Shown in pieces: positions 41,566 to 54,900 of a DNA stretch of 64,000 nucleotides. Each line of letters starts with the position of its first letter. Positions within the stretch are counted from its first letter, which is position 1. Position numbers and translations under genes: made by a program. A model generated the notes under the pieces. The model had not been told where the DNA came from. It saw nothing but the letters and a program-made list of their open reading frames with translations, and made no database searches. The DNA is from Mortierella alpina (lineage: Eukaryota > Mortierellomycota > Mortierellomycetes > Mortierellales > Mortierellaceae), in contig JANATF010000006.1 of assembly GCA_029449245.1 (NCBI GenBank), forward strand, positions 2,470,573 to 2,534,572, in the 5' to 3' direction.

Positions 41566-43755
41566 TTAGAAGTTTTCTATATACAAGACAAAAAAAAAAA
41601 AAAAAAAAAAAAGGCGCGTGTTAGTGTGCTTCGACTGAGGAGAGACACTTGTTTGACAACAGCATTCAGAGGTCAGGTTACCTTTATGCCAGAAGAAGGA
41701 CGTGCCCGAACCACTGAATTTTGTACAGCATGCATGCAGTTGTTTGCCCATTCTTTTGGGCCCACAGAAAAAGACACCAATATCTGTGTCGGGGTGGTTG
41801 CCGCGAATTCGATCAAACTCCATGTCCAGGTTAGGTCGACCAAAGCAAGTCCTGGCCCTCAATCCTGTCACTGTATCTGCGAACGCGCTGTCCTCATTGA
41901 TCATCAAGTTTCCGACTTCTGAGTGTCGCAGACGTCCTGTCAAAAACGTGTGAATTTCGATAAACTGATTCAGATCCTGGGACTCGAGGGCCAGTAGCAG
42001 CGACTGGAACCATTCAAACGACTCCTTATCACGGCAAATCCAGAAGAAGTACACCTTATGCAGCTTGGTGGCCTTGGTAGGGTAGTTGACTCTGTACCAG
42101 ATACTTTTGAGGACACTGGCGAATGGCGTCACTCCAATACCAGCGCCGACCAGGACCGTGACCTCATACTTGAACACATCCTCGGAGGCGGCACCAAAGG
42201 GTCCATCGATCATGATCCTTGGTAGCACAGTGACGAGTCCATTGCGGTCGCCGAGATTCTCCTCCCATTCGCTCACGCCTTCAGCATCACACCCCAGCTT
42301 CTTGCTAAGCTCCTTTGTAAAGTCTCCGACGACACGCATGTGGATCGAGATGTAGTCCTCCTCAGGCGCGCTGGTCAGCGTGAACGGATGCCATTGCCAA
42401 AGAGATACTTCAGGGCAACACAAAAAGATGTACTGACCGGCGAGCGCCTGGCAGTTGTCCTTCTTGATCTGGATCTCGACGACCTTGGAGGGATGAAGAA
42501 TAACACGGGAGATGACCGTCTTTTGCTTGGCTCGCCATTCTCGTGCAACGCGCTCCACCAAATAGATAAAACCGCTGGCAACCCAGTACTTCCAGAAGCT
42601 GGAGATGTCCTTGCAGTATGGAGGTCGGTCGGGTGTGAGAAGGCAGAATGCGCCGTGGAAGGAGAAGAAGAAGAAGAAGACGAGAAAGAGATGGTGCCAG
42701 TACCAAAAGGTCTCAAATTTCTTGACGCGGACGCTAGGAAGAGCCGTGGCAGCAATCACAACGAGAACGAGCAACATGATGTGGCCGGTCCATCCAGGGC
42801 CAGAGACAAACATCAAGTGCCAAAAGTTGTGCTTGGCGGGATCAGCCTGAGCCAGTTTGTAAAAGTTGTAGTAATGGGCAAAGGTGTGGAGGAAGCTGAA
42901 AAAGACGATACTCCAAGCGATGGCCTTGTGGAAGGTGACGGCCTTGTCGAAAGGGACGATCCTGTTGAGAGGGGTCGAGCGCAGCCAAGAGATCAAAGTC
43001 CTGCAGACGGGCAACAGAATGACACCCGAATCGACGTGTAGTACAAGAGCAGCGCCACGAGCAGTGGGCAGACCAATACCGACGATTTGTCGGGTGCTAT
43101 CAAAGTTGTCCGAGTAGTAAAAGTTGAAGAAGGCCAGGCCAAAGAGTCCGATATGCACAAAGATCCACAGACCAAAGAAGATGGCTCGGTTGCCTACCAA
43201 GACAATACCGAGGGATGGAACGGGTCAGATTCAGATACTTACCGAGACTAAATACCCTCGTTCTTTTTGACACCCAGTGCACAGCAGACGACTTCAAAAC
43301 GAGGGCACAGACAGGGTACGAGAGTAGCAAAAAAGACAAGGAGACACACCTTCGTTGATCATCCAGATGCTTATTTTCTGATGCCACGAAATCTGCTCGT
43401 CCACATCCTTGTCGCCACCGGCAGGGACTGAATCCAATGGGCGCAGGTGGTCAAGGTCCCCTCTGGTCCTACCAGCCTGTGCAGTGGCAGTAGCGGATGT
43501 AAAGATGCCATTGTTGATGTTGCTGTGCCGATTCGAGCCCATTTCTTGCAGGCGAAAGTAGGTGGGCGAAGGAGGGGGGATGATGGACGAGTATGTGGTG
43601 ATGGGCCGCTGCTTGGTCAGATGGGCCTGGTGATCGACAGAGGGCCGCCTGTTGGCGAGGGTGTTGGCCTGGGTGGGGTCCTGGTCATAGGCCGAGGATG
43701 ACCCTGTGGGCATGGTCCGCTGAGTACTGCTGGTTTTTCGATGCATGGTGGACAT
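41566..43755 (-). CDS. NADPH oxidase (Nox family, fungal NoxA/B type)
   Basis: Predicted 642 aa from three exons: 43350-43755, 41682-43193 and a terminal exon of only 11 nt (41566-41576), all in phase. Nox enzymes pass electrons from cytosolic NADPH through FAD and two hemes to oxygen, making superoxide for fungal differentiation signalling. Six hydrophobic helices are visible. The four heme ligands show the exact NOX2 spacing: His 224 and 238 (14 apart, in FHKAIAWSIVFFSFLH) and His 302 and 315 (13 apart, in WHHLFLVFFFFFSFHG). FAD site HPFTLTS, NADPH sites GAGIGVTPFASVLK, FFWICRDKESF, TFLTGRL and FFCGPKRMG follow. The last exon supplies the family ending, FFWHK-ENF. There is no EF hand, so regulation is probably by p67phox/Rac-like partners. 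A 135-aa low-complexity N-terminal extension is unusual. Confidence 0.95.
41590..41612. repeat. Poly-A (poly-T in Nox sense) run inside the last intron
   Basis: 23 consecutive A on the plus strand. In the transcript it is a T23 polypyrimidine tract ending about 10 nt before the acceptor of the 11-nt last exon. Confidence 0.9.
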
Positions 43756-44040
43756 GGCGGCACGATGCAGAGAGGCGAGCTCTGCGGTCTCGTCTCAAGG
43801 CAGGAAGGAGGCAGCGAAAGGAAGAGGAGCAAATCCCCCGAGGGCAGGTGGAAACAGAGCTGGAGCGAGGAAGACAAAAACAAGCTCGGCGACGGCGGAG
43901 GAAGAGCAGGCTGGGCCTGACGGCGAGAGCGAGAGGAAGAGCAGCAAACGGGGTAAGAGTAAGAGGACAGGAACAGCAAAAAGAGAAGAGGCCAATGGCG
44001 AATGCGGGTGGAGGGATGGAGGGGCAGAGGAGAGAGCGAG

Positions 44041-44105
44041 AAGAGGGCAGAAAAGAAAGAGAGAGTGAGAGACAGAGAGAGAGAGACAGAGAGAGAGAAA
44101 GGGAA
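44041..44105. repeat. GA microsatellite upstream of the NADPH oxidase
   Basis: Imperfect (GA)n about 290-350 bp upstream of the Nox start codon; CT-rich in the Nox sense strand. Confidence 0.85.
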
Positions 44106-45188
44106 ACAAAGCGAGCACAACGGACGCCCTTTTGTCCTTTTGTCCTGCTGATTGGCTCGTATGTTATCACTGCGCATATGGGCCCCGCAAAGCGTCTCTC
44201 CGGTTGGCCTGTTGGACCTTGACTCCTCCAGACCAGCAATCCGCCCTCATTTCCAGTGGCCCATCCAGAGGGCGGCCCTGGCCAGCCCTGCCTTCGCCAG
44301 GGGCCTTTGCAGAAGCCCTTGCTTGCCCGGCCTGCAGTTGCGCTGGTTGGACAAGGTCCAACCTTGCGGATGCCCCCAGTCAAAACCAACGCTTTCAGCA
44401 ACCGCTTCAAGGACCGTAATTTGGACACTGAAATGAAATCTGCCGCCTGCAAGAGCCGTGAACTCTCTCTGTGTCTCTCACTGCTCTCCATGCTGCAAAG
44501 AAGCTGCTTATGAAATTTTGCCATACCGAACATCACGTATTCAGTCCTCCGTACAAGATTTTGGCGTCTCAACGAACGCAGGCAAGCATGGGAGGCGACC
44601 AGATTTGGCGTTTGAGATCCCTGTGCCTCAGGCCTGGCACGCCGTCTCGTTATTGGATTATCGTAGGATGGAATAAGCCCTTCATTTCGACGGCTCAAAA
44701 GGAGATGGCGAGGAACAGCCCTGTCCACGCTTGCAGTCGAATGCAGGTCAATCAAGCACGTTGCACAAACCAGTATCAGCTCGATATCAACTTCCCTGCC
44801 CCTTGAAACGACGAGATCTGAGATTCAGCTGGTCCACGAGCATCTCATATAGAGTATCGGCCTCCCAAATTTGACCAGCCTCTGGCCATATGTATATGAG
44901 TAGTGTTCACTGTCGACTCGAGAGCGTTTCTGGCACGGTGTTTTCCTCCTCATGACATATTAATACCCAAACTCTGGTGCAGAACAAAAGGGGGCGGGCT
45001 TCTTGGTAACTCGACAAAAACGCAGGTTCTTGCTCAGCTATAACAAGCTGGCATTTACATTTCTGCGCCCGCAAACGGTTCTTTGGTGTTGATAGAAGTG
45101 TGCAAAGAAGTTGGAGTTGGTAGGTAAAGTTGATGGAGCGTCCCTACGCAGTGAGTGAGGAAATTGCCTTGGTATAGCTTCAGATTAA

Positions 45189-45310
45189 CAGGGGGACAAG
45201 GATGACAGGGAGGACAGGGAGGACAGGGAGGACAGGGGTGACAGGGATGGCAGGGATGGCATTGGGATGACAGCTTGGGATGACAGCATGGATGGCGATG
45301 ACAGCTGAGT
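45189..45310. repeat. GGACAGGGA minisatellite with degenerate flank
   Basis: Several 9-bp units (AGGGAGGAC) decay to the right into GGGATGACAG-like units. Confidence 0.85.
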
Positions 45311-46449
45311 GACGATGAGCTACGAAAGGATGCACGGTGCCAACAAAACTACCACTGTGATTCAAAGTGTGGATCAAAAGGATGGAAGGCAGGCAGTGCG
45401 AAACCCCCTCACTTGAAGCGCATTCTAACACTCATACTCCCTCTACAACCAACAGCAGAGTCCTCGTGGATACTTGAAGAGTGAATGAGACGAAGGTTAC
45501 GCATCCGCGTCTGTAGTGCACAGCTTTTTACACAGTACAGAGCCAGTGAAGGAACCTGTGGATCTTTGGGGGGGCACTTTGATGATGAATGGCTGCTCAT
45601 ATCAGCAGTGGACGACCTGTTCCCTCATCTTGGCTTGGTTCTTGTCCCATGTGGTCAAAAAATGGGGTGCCTGTGTACATGTACAAGTGGACAGGGAAAG
45701 ACAGGCCTGGACTTGATATTTATGTCTCCGTCGTCGTGTTGTCGTGTCGTCGCGTCAAGGAGGTGCCATGGAGAATCAAGACTGAAAGGCTAGACCTGCA
45801 ATGCATCAAAGACTCTCCTTCCCTCCCTCGTGCACTCCCTCCCTCCTTGCTGTTGGGTAATTAGATATCGAGTCACCCTTGAACTCCTGCTCCTTTTTCC
45901 TTTTTACTTCAGCTCTTTCGAGCAAACCCTGAGTAGCGGACCCCTGTTGTCAATGCTAATTGCTTGCTCTTGGACCACATTGAGGATCCAAGGCGCTCAG
46001 CTTCTCCGGGAGTGCACACCCACCATCTGTAGCATTACCATTAGCTCTGGCGTCCCTTTGCCTCAGGGAAAAGCTGGACAGTTTTGTGGCACCCACGCAG
46101 CGCCCAAAGAGCCTGGCCTCATTGCGGTCGCGGTAAGCTTCGGGGCCAAGAAGAGGTGACACAGAGGGACGACGACCAGAGCATATTGACAACACCGGCA
46201 AGCAATGGCGCTCGGGCATGTCAGCACACTCTCCTTGACGACACCCCTGAACACAAGAACTAGTCCAGAGAGGACCACAAACCCAAACACACAATTTATC
46301 AGGCACCCATATCCACACCTTTGCACACGATGCATCCTCTCTTCCCGCTCCTTTGTCCCGCCCACTCTTCCTGTCCGACAGTAACAACAAAAAAGCGGAC
46401 CCAACGTTCACAACATCATCAGCATCAGCAATACAGCATTAGTTGATTT

Positions 46450-49400
46450 ATGATAACGACAAACACCCTCAACAGCAAAATAATGAACATGCTTTCGTCC
46501 CACCACGACATCATCTGTCACAGCACCGACGACACCTCCCGCCTTGACACCTTTCTGCCTCAGCCTTCAGCTTCTCTCTCGACAACCAGTTCGAGTAGTA
46601 AGCATGTCTCTCCCTGGATCCTGCCTCCTATCCCCGATTTCTCAGAGTTAGGTCTTCGATTTGACAAAAGCCGGACAAGCAGCCCAAACGCCACAGCGAC
46701 GGACGGCACGGCACCTCTCACGGCCCGCCGTAGTCTTTCTGATCTGCATGATCCAAATGAGCAACACTATCCACGGTTAGCAGCAGCAACAGGGTTTACC
46801 ACCACCACCACCGCCACGCAATCAGTTGGCTCAAGCGGCATCCGCAACATTATGAAGGAACAGGATCCCCATTGGAGCCTACCACAGCCATGTCTCAAGA
46901 GCAATGCGCCTGTTGCTCAGGACATGGTGCCGGATCTCGAGTCCTCCATCTTTGACGATCTTCAGTCTGACAGTAACGAGACATTCATTGTCTGGAATAT
47001 ACCCCCTTTGAGCTCCAAACCAACGCAAAGTTCAGCAGACACCACAAACCCGCCCATGCCATCAACACCGTCAGCACAGAGCTCAATCTTGCTGCCAGCA
47101 CATACACCGACATCTTCTACCGCACACTCATATCAGGCGTCTACATCCTTCACGGTCTCTACAGCAGATGCAGTAAATGGCAAGGGTCCACAGGATCACG
47201 TAGTGTCAAAGCCCTCCGATGGGCCCAGCAAAGATTCGAAACAGAATCTGGAACAGGCTGCAGACACCCGACAGAATGCCGCGCTGAGACACGATCGCCG
47301 CATCATGGCTGCCACAGCCGAAAAGCTTGTTCAAAAACTCACGAGCGAGATAGGTAACGACAGTCTGCTGTGTGTACCTTCATCAGAAAGAAAGGGGATA
47401 CTAAGGATGACTTTCTGACACTTCACACCTCTGTCATGATCATATACAGACTACACCTTCTTGACAGACTTCTTTCTCATCTACCGACTGTTCATCACCC
47501 CTGCGGCACTGCTCAAGCTCTTCATGCTGCGGTTTGAGTGGGCATTGCTCGATAACACACCCGAGCGACAGATTGTCCGTATCCGTACTTTTGTAACACT
47601 CCGGCATTGGCTGCTCAACTACTTTGGATACGACTTTATGGGGTCCAGGTCCTTGCGTCAGACGCTAAGCGCCTTCCTACAGTCTTTGGCAAAACACCCC
47701 CTTGTGATCACCAGCCCGCGCGACCAACGCATCGCCAAGGAGCTAAGACGCTATACGCAGAGCCTGAAGAAACTTCATTACAGGACCAAGGCTCAAGAGA
47801 AGCTGGAGCGGCAAAGTCGCAGACATGGCAGCAGGTCGCGTCGATCCCCAGGTAAAAGGCGATCTGCCAAAAATCGCGGTGAGTTGAAATTATATTTTTC
47901 TTTCGTCCTTTCGTTTGCTCTTTCTTCCACTCTTTCTGCATCCATTCTTCCCCCCTGACAACTCACGACCACATCGCACCTCATTCCCTCTCGTAACAGA
48001 ATGGTCCCCAGAGGCCATCAGCACAGCCTCTTTCCACGGCACACGAACAGCTTCCAGCCAGCGCTCAAGCTGCATCTCCGCCGAGACAGCCAAACGACAT
48101 AGCATCCAATCCTCCTTGGCGACTGAAGAACTGGCAGTGGAGTTTCGCTCAAGCGACCAGTCGGATGAAGACGACACAACAGACGAATCCTCTAATGACG
48201 ATATAAGCGAACTCTCTGGCGACAGCGAAACTGAATCCAACGACGATGATCTTTCTTTCGGACAGCGATCGAGCGAAGACGACTTTACAGACCTGGACGA
48301 CAGCGACATGCAGGACGAGGCTGTCGACTCTGATGCCGACAACGCTGGGGAGCGGGACCATGGCATTTTGGACGACCCTCAGGAGCCGCGTACTTCCTTC
48401 CCTCGCCCATCAGCGACAAGCCCACCATTCGGATCTCTGCGATCTCAATGCCTTACATACAGTGTCAGCAGCTCCGTCCCCTCGAGGTATGCAGGCAGAG
48501 GCGCCCTCCCCAATTTCAAGCTGGGAGAAGAGTCGAATCACAGGACCAGCAATCGCAGCTCGCACCGTCAGAGTCAACAAGGCAACATGGGCGAGCAGCA
48601 GCAGGTCATCCGTCCTAAAAGGCACTCGCGCCCCATCTCATCGGCAGTTCCTTCAGTGTTTGCCGTCGGTCATGGTCCGCCCCTCTCAACCCGCAGCTCA
48701 ATCCGATCGATTGAACCCTACATGAATCCACCTCCTCGCTCTGCTGGCTCTTCTGAGAAGAGAAGGACATGGTCCAAGTACATGAGCGCGACTGTCGGAC
48801 ACCTTTCAAAGATGAAGCGCGTGTTTTCCTCCGGCGCAGGCAAGAGTCATCGGCACTCTCACTCCTCCTCCTCCATCCCATCCTTGAGTGGTAGGAGTCG
48901 ACGCGGCCCCGTCAGTTCTGCTGCCCAGTCTCGCCCCAGCCGCTGCTGGCAAGGCAATCGATCTGACCCAGAGGGCGAAAAGATTTCGCATTATCTCCTC
49001 GGCTCTTGCACAGGTATGAGCGTGCTCCTCTCCACCTCAGATGTCCGTCGTCTCTCCATGGATCATCGATATGGTGCCGAGAGGGGTCAACAAAGGGATG
49101 ATGCAGGAAGCGGGTGGTCAAGTGACGACGACTATTCACAATACGAGATGACTCGAAGGGGCAGCCAGCAGATGAATGCGCCGGTCGATTACATGCCTGA
49201 AGTCCAGCCCCACCAACTCGACCCACTCGAGCCTCAACAGGATCCACAGGCATGCGAAACAAGTTGGCAGCAAATACCCTACATCCCATATATCAATGGC
49301 TCGTTCACCGCGTTCGCTGTTGATTTCGAACAGAATCCGAATGTACAAGCATGCGACAGGCGATATGCAGCTGCAGGCTCTGTGGAGGGCGGAGCAAAGG

Positions 49401-51721
49401 ACAAGCTGATAGTGGCAAATGAAGCGATAGTACCAACTGACCCAATCACACGCCCCGCGCACGTTCTTCGCAGGACACCCAGACTTGATCAGAGCCACCG
49501 CGAGTCCTGGGTGACGTTTTCATCGACAGGCTCGTCGGTCTTTGCAGCAGTTCTGAACGGATCCTACCCCACGCCAAGCCGGCCCATTCAGGAACGGGAA
49601 GTTGACAATATAGACCAGTCTGTAGAACGCCTGTGCAATACTCAGCAGCAGCATAGGCGCCAGTTGTTTTCGCATCTCAATGATCATGGCAGGAACGTCC
49701 CCAGTCATCGCAGAACGCCTGTAAGGCGCCATTCAGCGAATCTGCAGTGCTTAGATGGTTGGCGAACACTCTCGCTGTTAGGCGAACACGCTCAAAGCCC
49801 AAAGGCACTGGCTCAATCTCTGAGAACTAGCACGTTCGACACTTATGGAACATCTTGCAGGACCAACACTGCTCCGTCTGCTCTGATCAGTGCTCGCCCT
49901 AATATGGGTCCTCGATCTCATTCGCATCCGGAGAAATCGTACAGCAAGTCCGATGCTGAGATGAATTTCTTAGCCGTGAAGGCCGACCCAATGCCTCGGG
50001 TTGATGTAGACGGTCATGCTCTTGGCCGCTGCAGACACTGGACTCATTCTCGACACGGTTGCTGCCAACATGGATCTGAAAGGCCAAACGACTCGACAAG
50101 TGGCACCACCACCCCTTCCATGGCAAGTCAGCAACGTTCTCGTCAACCTAAGCACTATTACCAGCACTCGGCACAATTCCAGCGTCGTGCCACAGACCCT
50201 CAGCTATTTCATAGTCTAAGTCCTACAGCTGATTCTCCGAGGAGGCCGCAACCTCCTTCCATTGTCCTACGATATCGGTCAGAGATGATTGCACAGCAAC
50301 TGTGCCTTATTGAAAGGGATCTTTTGAGCAAGGTCGAGTGGTATGAGTTGCTGGATGCAGGATGGACCAAAAAAACGACTCCCGAGGCCGTCTTGAACCC
50401 GATGGCCAATGCAGGTAGGAATGAGGCAATGTCAGACCCCAGTTCATTATTGCTGGGTCCACACACTCAAAATCCTGCTGCTGCGGGGCGACATCGTATT
50501 CGTCGTCCAGAGCAAAGTCAAAAGGCCAAAGACAGCCCAGGCATCAAGAGATTAGTCGAGCGGTTCAATCTGGTATGTCTATCGGCTGCAGATGGTATTG
50601 TCCCTTACACAAACTGTATGCGCTAAACTGCAATATGTGCTTTTTTTTAGACTTGTCAATGGGTGACATCTGAGATCGTTCGTACTCAAGACCTAGAAAT
50701 GCGCGTCAAAGTGGTTGAAAAGTTTATCAGGATTGCTCAGGTTTGTTGAAAGCTGAACTGTACTCTGCACATTCGTAGTACCATATCTCTGTTCGTCTCT
50801 AATCAAGAGACCTGTGGTCCTCACCATGTACACTATATAGACATGCTACAATCACTCCAATTTCAGCTCGCTCATGCAACTCATGTTGGGATTACAAGCC
50901 CACAGTGTGTCGCGATTGAGTCAGACATGGGCTAGGGTTCGGTCCCAGGAGATGAGCGTCATGCACGACCTCGTCGAGTTCACTTCCCCTTTTCATAACT
51001 GGAAGCACCTGAGGGAGGCTATGAGGTGCATTGCTGATGAATGGGGTGGCAGTAGCAGTGGTGCAGGAAAGGAACCTGTGGCAGGTGAAGGAATGGCGAA
51101 ATCAACTCTGGCGAAAGCAAGGAAAGCAGCGACATCTCGGAGCGGCCATATCATCTTCAACAAAGCGTCTCGAGCAGGCCACGGCAAAGTCTCGAGTGCT
51201 CAATCGGACTCCGCAAAGAGCCGATTAGCTTCAAGCGTTGCACAGGAGCCAGACTTGATAATGGATGCAGCAAACAACCCTCGAAAGCAGCGAGGTTGTA
51301 TTCCTTTTCTTGGTAAGACTCGTATATCTCATTCACGATGGCAGGTGTGAAAGAGCAAAGGATACGTAATCTGACATCATTCGACCTGTCCTGCATGCTT
51401 TGCTTCTGCGCTATCTTAGGCCTTTACCTGTCCGATCTCGTGTTCAACTCGGAGCTGCCATCCTTTGTCGATCCAAAACGTGGGACCAGTGCACCCGAAG
51501 CTCAGGAACAGGAGATCAAGTCCCCACGCTACCCACTGATCAACATTCACAAGCATCGGACAACAGCGACCATCGTCAAGCGCGTGCTGACCTTCAGGAT
51601 GATTGCCAGCCGATATCCCTTCCAGCACGAGGTTGAAGTGCAGGCGGAGCTGCTGTCCATTCAGAGTATGGATCCAACAGCACTCTCGCAGCTCAGTGGT
51701 CTGTGCGAGGAACGTCTCTGA
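46450..51721 (+). CDS. Ras guanine-nucleotide exchange factor (RasGEF_N + RasGEF)
   Basis: Predicted 1589 aa from six exons (46450-47353, 47450-47878, 48000-50572, 50651-50740, 50841-51312, 51420-51721), all in phase. It would activate a Ras-type GTPase by GDP release. A ~300-aa Ser/Thr-rich N-terminus leads to a RasGEF_N domain (about 302-440: DYTFLTDFFLIYRLFITP, RTFVTLRHWLLNYFGYDF). A very long disordered region of about 750 residues follows, with acidic (DDDDLSF-like) and Ser/His-rich tracts. The Cdc25 catalytic domain starts near residue 1210 (AQQLCLIERDLLSKVEWYEL, TCQWVTSEIVRTQDLEMRVK, FIRIAQTCYNHSNFSSLMQL, FHNWKHLREAMR, GCIPFLGLYLSDLVFNSELP). About 70 extra residues, rich in Ser, Ala, Lys and Gly, interrupt the catalytic domain between LREAMR and CIPFLG. 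No SH3 domain is seen. Confidence 0.93.
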
Positions 51722-51979
51722 GCTTTGCTGCCTGGAAATAAAGCCTTCGTCACAGGATGCGTCTGTGTGTCCCTAATTTTGCTTTTTTCCTCTGGCCAGT
51801 GGGGCGGCCACTTTCATAGCTTCTCATTCGCCACCACTTTACCCGTTCTCTCGCAATCCCCCTTCTATCTCTTTCACTTTCCTATCCCCTCGACGCGACA
51901 AGAAACGCGGAGTGATATCTTGTACTTTCAAGGAAACGCATTTACTTTCTGCAGCGTTATTGATCCAGCCTTCCGGACC

Positions 51980-54900
51980 ATGAGCTTCGAGGGTCTTGAG
52001 CGGCTGCTTGTTGGCTCTGTCCCCACAGCATGCGCCAACCTCACCAACCACCTCAACCAGTGCTTCGAATCCGACGTCCATGCAAAGAGCTTCTACGAAT
52101 TTTTGCCCAGGCTGTGCGAAATCCTCTATGGATCCAAGGAATCAAGGTAGATTGTCGCTCGCCTCTGAGAGTCTTTCTTGTGAATCGATCTGTTTACTGT
52201 TTGCCCCGACTTATCGATGCCTTGTCGCGTTTACTTCCCGGGCATATTCTACAGAGGCTGGTTGCATCTGCCCATGTCCAAGACTGAGGAGAGTCCACTG
52301 TATGAGCTGATCCGTCCTAGGGGTGTTCTCATGCGGTTTCTTCTGAGTCGGTGCATGGACACGGGATTCATCTACGAGATGCTACCGGACTCGCTCCCAG
52401 TAAGAAAGCTTCAACAGACCTCTTGCGTGCGACCCTTGACGAATTCAATCTGACCTTTTGTGGATTGCGACCTTACGAATGCGTGCTTGTAGAAGCGGAC
52501 ACAGTCGAAGCTTGATCCAACCCAGTACCACAGCCTACCTCCCATGTATCTGTCGCGAGTGAACTTGGTGAAGACTACAGCGCCCGTCGGCACCCAAAAG
52601 ACTATGACACAAATCACCAAAGTCAACCTCACATTTAGTAAGTGCAGATGGAGTGGTCGTGAGTTTGTTCTGGTCAAGACGAAGAACTAACATACATGCA
52701 CGGCTCTTGTCCTTTTAGATATGCTTGAATACTTTGTGTTTTATTTTGCTTATGCTCTAATGTTGGACGACGATGACGTTAATGGTCGCGGGATGCGCAG
52801 GGTATGGACAGCGAACATGTTCAGGATATTCTTCAGCATTGCGATTGACAACACCATTGGTCTAGCACTTGAAGTCTCACATTCTGCCTTGTGTTGATAG
52901 ACAGAGCCAAAGTTGCCGTTTCGAATCGTCGGACTGCCTCCTAACAGCAATATGACGGCTGCCTCGCGCCAGTCGATTGGACCAACTGGATCCGCTCAAA
53001 AGGCTCCTGCGTCCAGAGTACTTGTCGACGGCTCATTCTACAACCTATACCAGGAATACCTTCTCTATTTCCTTCCTCATCCAGATACACCAGCAAAGAA
53101 GCGAACATTGGATATCTTCAACGACCCCATCATTGAGAGCTCAGCAGACAGACATCAAACACAGCTTTCTATTTCAGAGTTCTTTATTGGCACACTTGTT
53201 GAACTATGGCTTGGCCAAAACGATAAGGGTGTCGACAACCGGGTAAGTTATCGTATCTTGTCTTGGACTAACTATCTGGGATTGGGGTATTAATATCTAA
53301 AGCCTATTCTTTCGCATGTTGCACGGAATGCACTAGACATTTCGATATATTCAGCCAGGCGAGGATGTGGCGGCATGTGTCAGGGACTTGATTTCTCATC
53401 TCTACACCAGCGATGTCTCACAGTACGTTCTCGGAGGCGACAATGTGCCCTCCCAGGTCCCTGATGCATCAGGAAAACTAGGGCCCAACTTGGTGGGCTT
53501 GGCGAGGAGAAGCGCTTATCAGTGCTTCCGGCCTCAGTTGTATACGTTTTTACAACTTGGTCTCAAATACTGGCCTCTAGACGACTCATTCCCTCGACTT
53601 GTGGATGCATGGCTCATGTGGATTACACCCTGGCGCTATGGTCTTCGCGATGCTCCCGTGTCTGGTGATGTTGTTTCGGAGAAATGGTAAGAGTAATTTG
53701 CTCGTTCATATGCCTCGGCAGATGTTTTTTCGTATGCCTAAACAACGAATGACTATATGGAATCACATCTCCTAACGACTGACATAATTATAGGCAACCG
53801 TTTGTCTTTGATAACCTCTTGTTCTACACCGTTCTTTTTGAGCTCTATCTACCTCGTCTCTCTAACGCGGTTCAGTCCAGCCGGTCTATGACACTGCCTG
53901 CACCGTTGACGCTTGCCAAAGAACTTCGGAGTATTCAAAAAGTGATGAAGGTCTACGAAGCAGCGAACCTCAAGGAGATTTTGAAAGTTGCAGAGCAGGC
54001 CATCGTTTGGCCAGAGTCCTATACTGATGTGTCTTCAGACGGCGGATTTTCAAGCGTGAGCTCTGGTAGGACCGACGCTACCGGTGCGTTTCTTGCCTCG
54101 ATGGTTGGTGCTCTACAGAGACAGATCATTCAGTTGGAGGGCTACAACTTTAAGTATGAGGCCCTGTTTGTGGTCGAAGGCACTGGACGGAGCAAGGTAG
54201 TGTTTTTGGAAATCTTGTCATCGAAAGGCACTTTTTTTATGCATGGATCTGCTGTGGTATGATACTTGTCGACCTTATGGATTTTTAACCCTATCCTGAT
54301 TTGCGGACGGGAAAATGATGCTCGCTAGATTCGAATGCTTTTGACAAAGCTCGGGAATGCAGTGGACTTTCGGCAGGCGCAAATCACCGCTCTGGAGGCA
54401 AAGGCAAAGTCAGAAGCTGATCAAGGCATGGCTTGGGGCTTGCTTTCGTCGACCTTCAATAATCTCATGAGCTCTCCTCAACCTAAGACCGTCTCTCAGG
54501 ATGTGCGCGTTTTCCAAAATGAATTGAAGCAACTGCGTGCTACAATGTCCATAGTTGGCGCAATCTTTGATCTCGATCCTGCAGTGATCACGTCGTTCGA
54601 GAAGCAGCAGCAGGGTACTCATAACCGTGGTGGTATTCTCACTCAGGAGGAGCTGGAACAGATGATACCGCCTCTGGAAGAGGAAGAGGCAGCGATGGGA
54701 TTGCTGGGACTTGATCAACCCAGGAAGTATGTACCAAGCGGGTTGGTCAAGAAATCTGCAGAGGATATAATCATACCTCCGTCCAAGCTGGAGGACATTG
54801 TACTGTCCTATGAGAGCGAGTTTCTCGTCAAGCTGACACACCGAGTAGAGGCATACCTCACACCCAAGGTACTGTGCTATTATTTGGTTCCTCTGGTGCA

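Larger units (their letters stand above)
43756..46449. other. 2.7 kb divergent intergenic region
   Basis: It lies between the NADPH oxidase (-) and the RasGEF gene (+). Contents are a GA tract near the Nox promoter, a minisatellite at 45.2 kb, and CA/CT-rich DNA before the RasGEF start. A 356-codon open frame on the minus strand (43685-44755) runs through the GA tract and looks compositional. Confidence 0.5.

Noticed and set aside
41577-41681. Read-through C-terminus of the NADPH oxidase (LTSECCCQ...)
   Set aside because: It loses the conserved KENF-type ending. The GTAACC donor and TATATAG acceptor restore it exactly.
43685-44755. Minus-strand open frame of 356 codons upstream of the NADPH oxidase
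   Set aside because: It runs through the GA microsatellite (poly Ser-Leu) and has no domain or conserved composition. It overlaps the Nox first exon in another frame.
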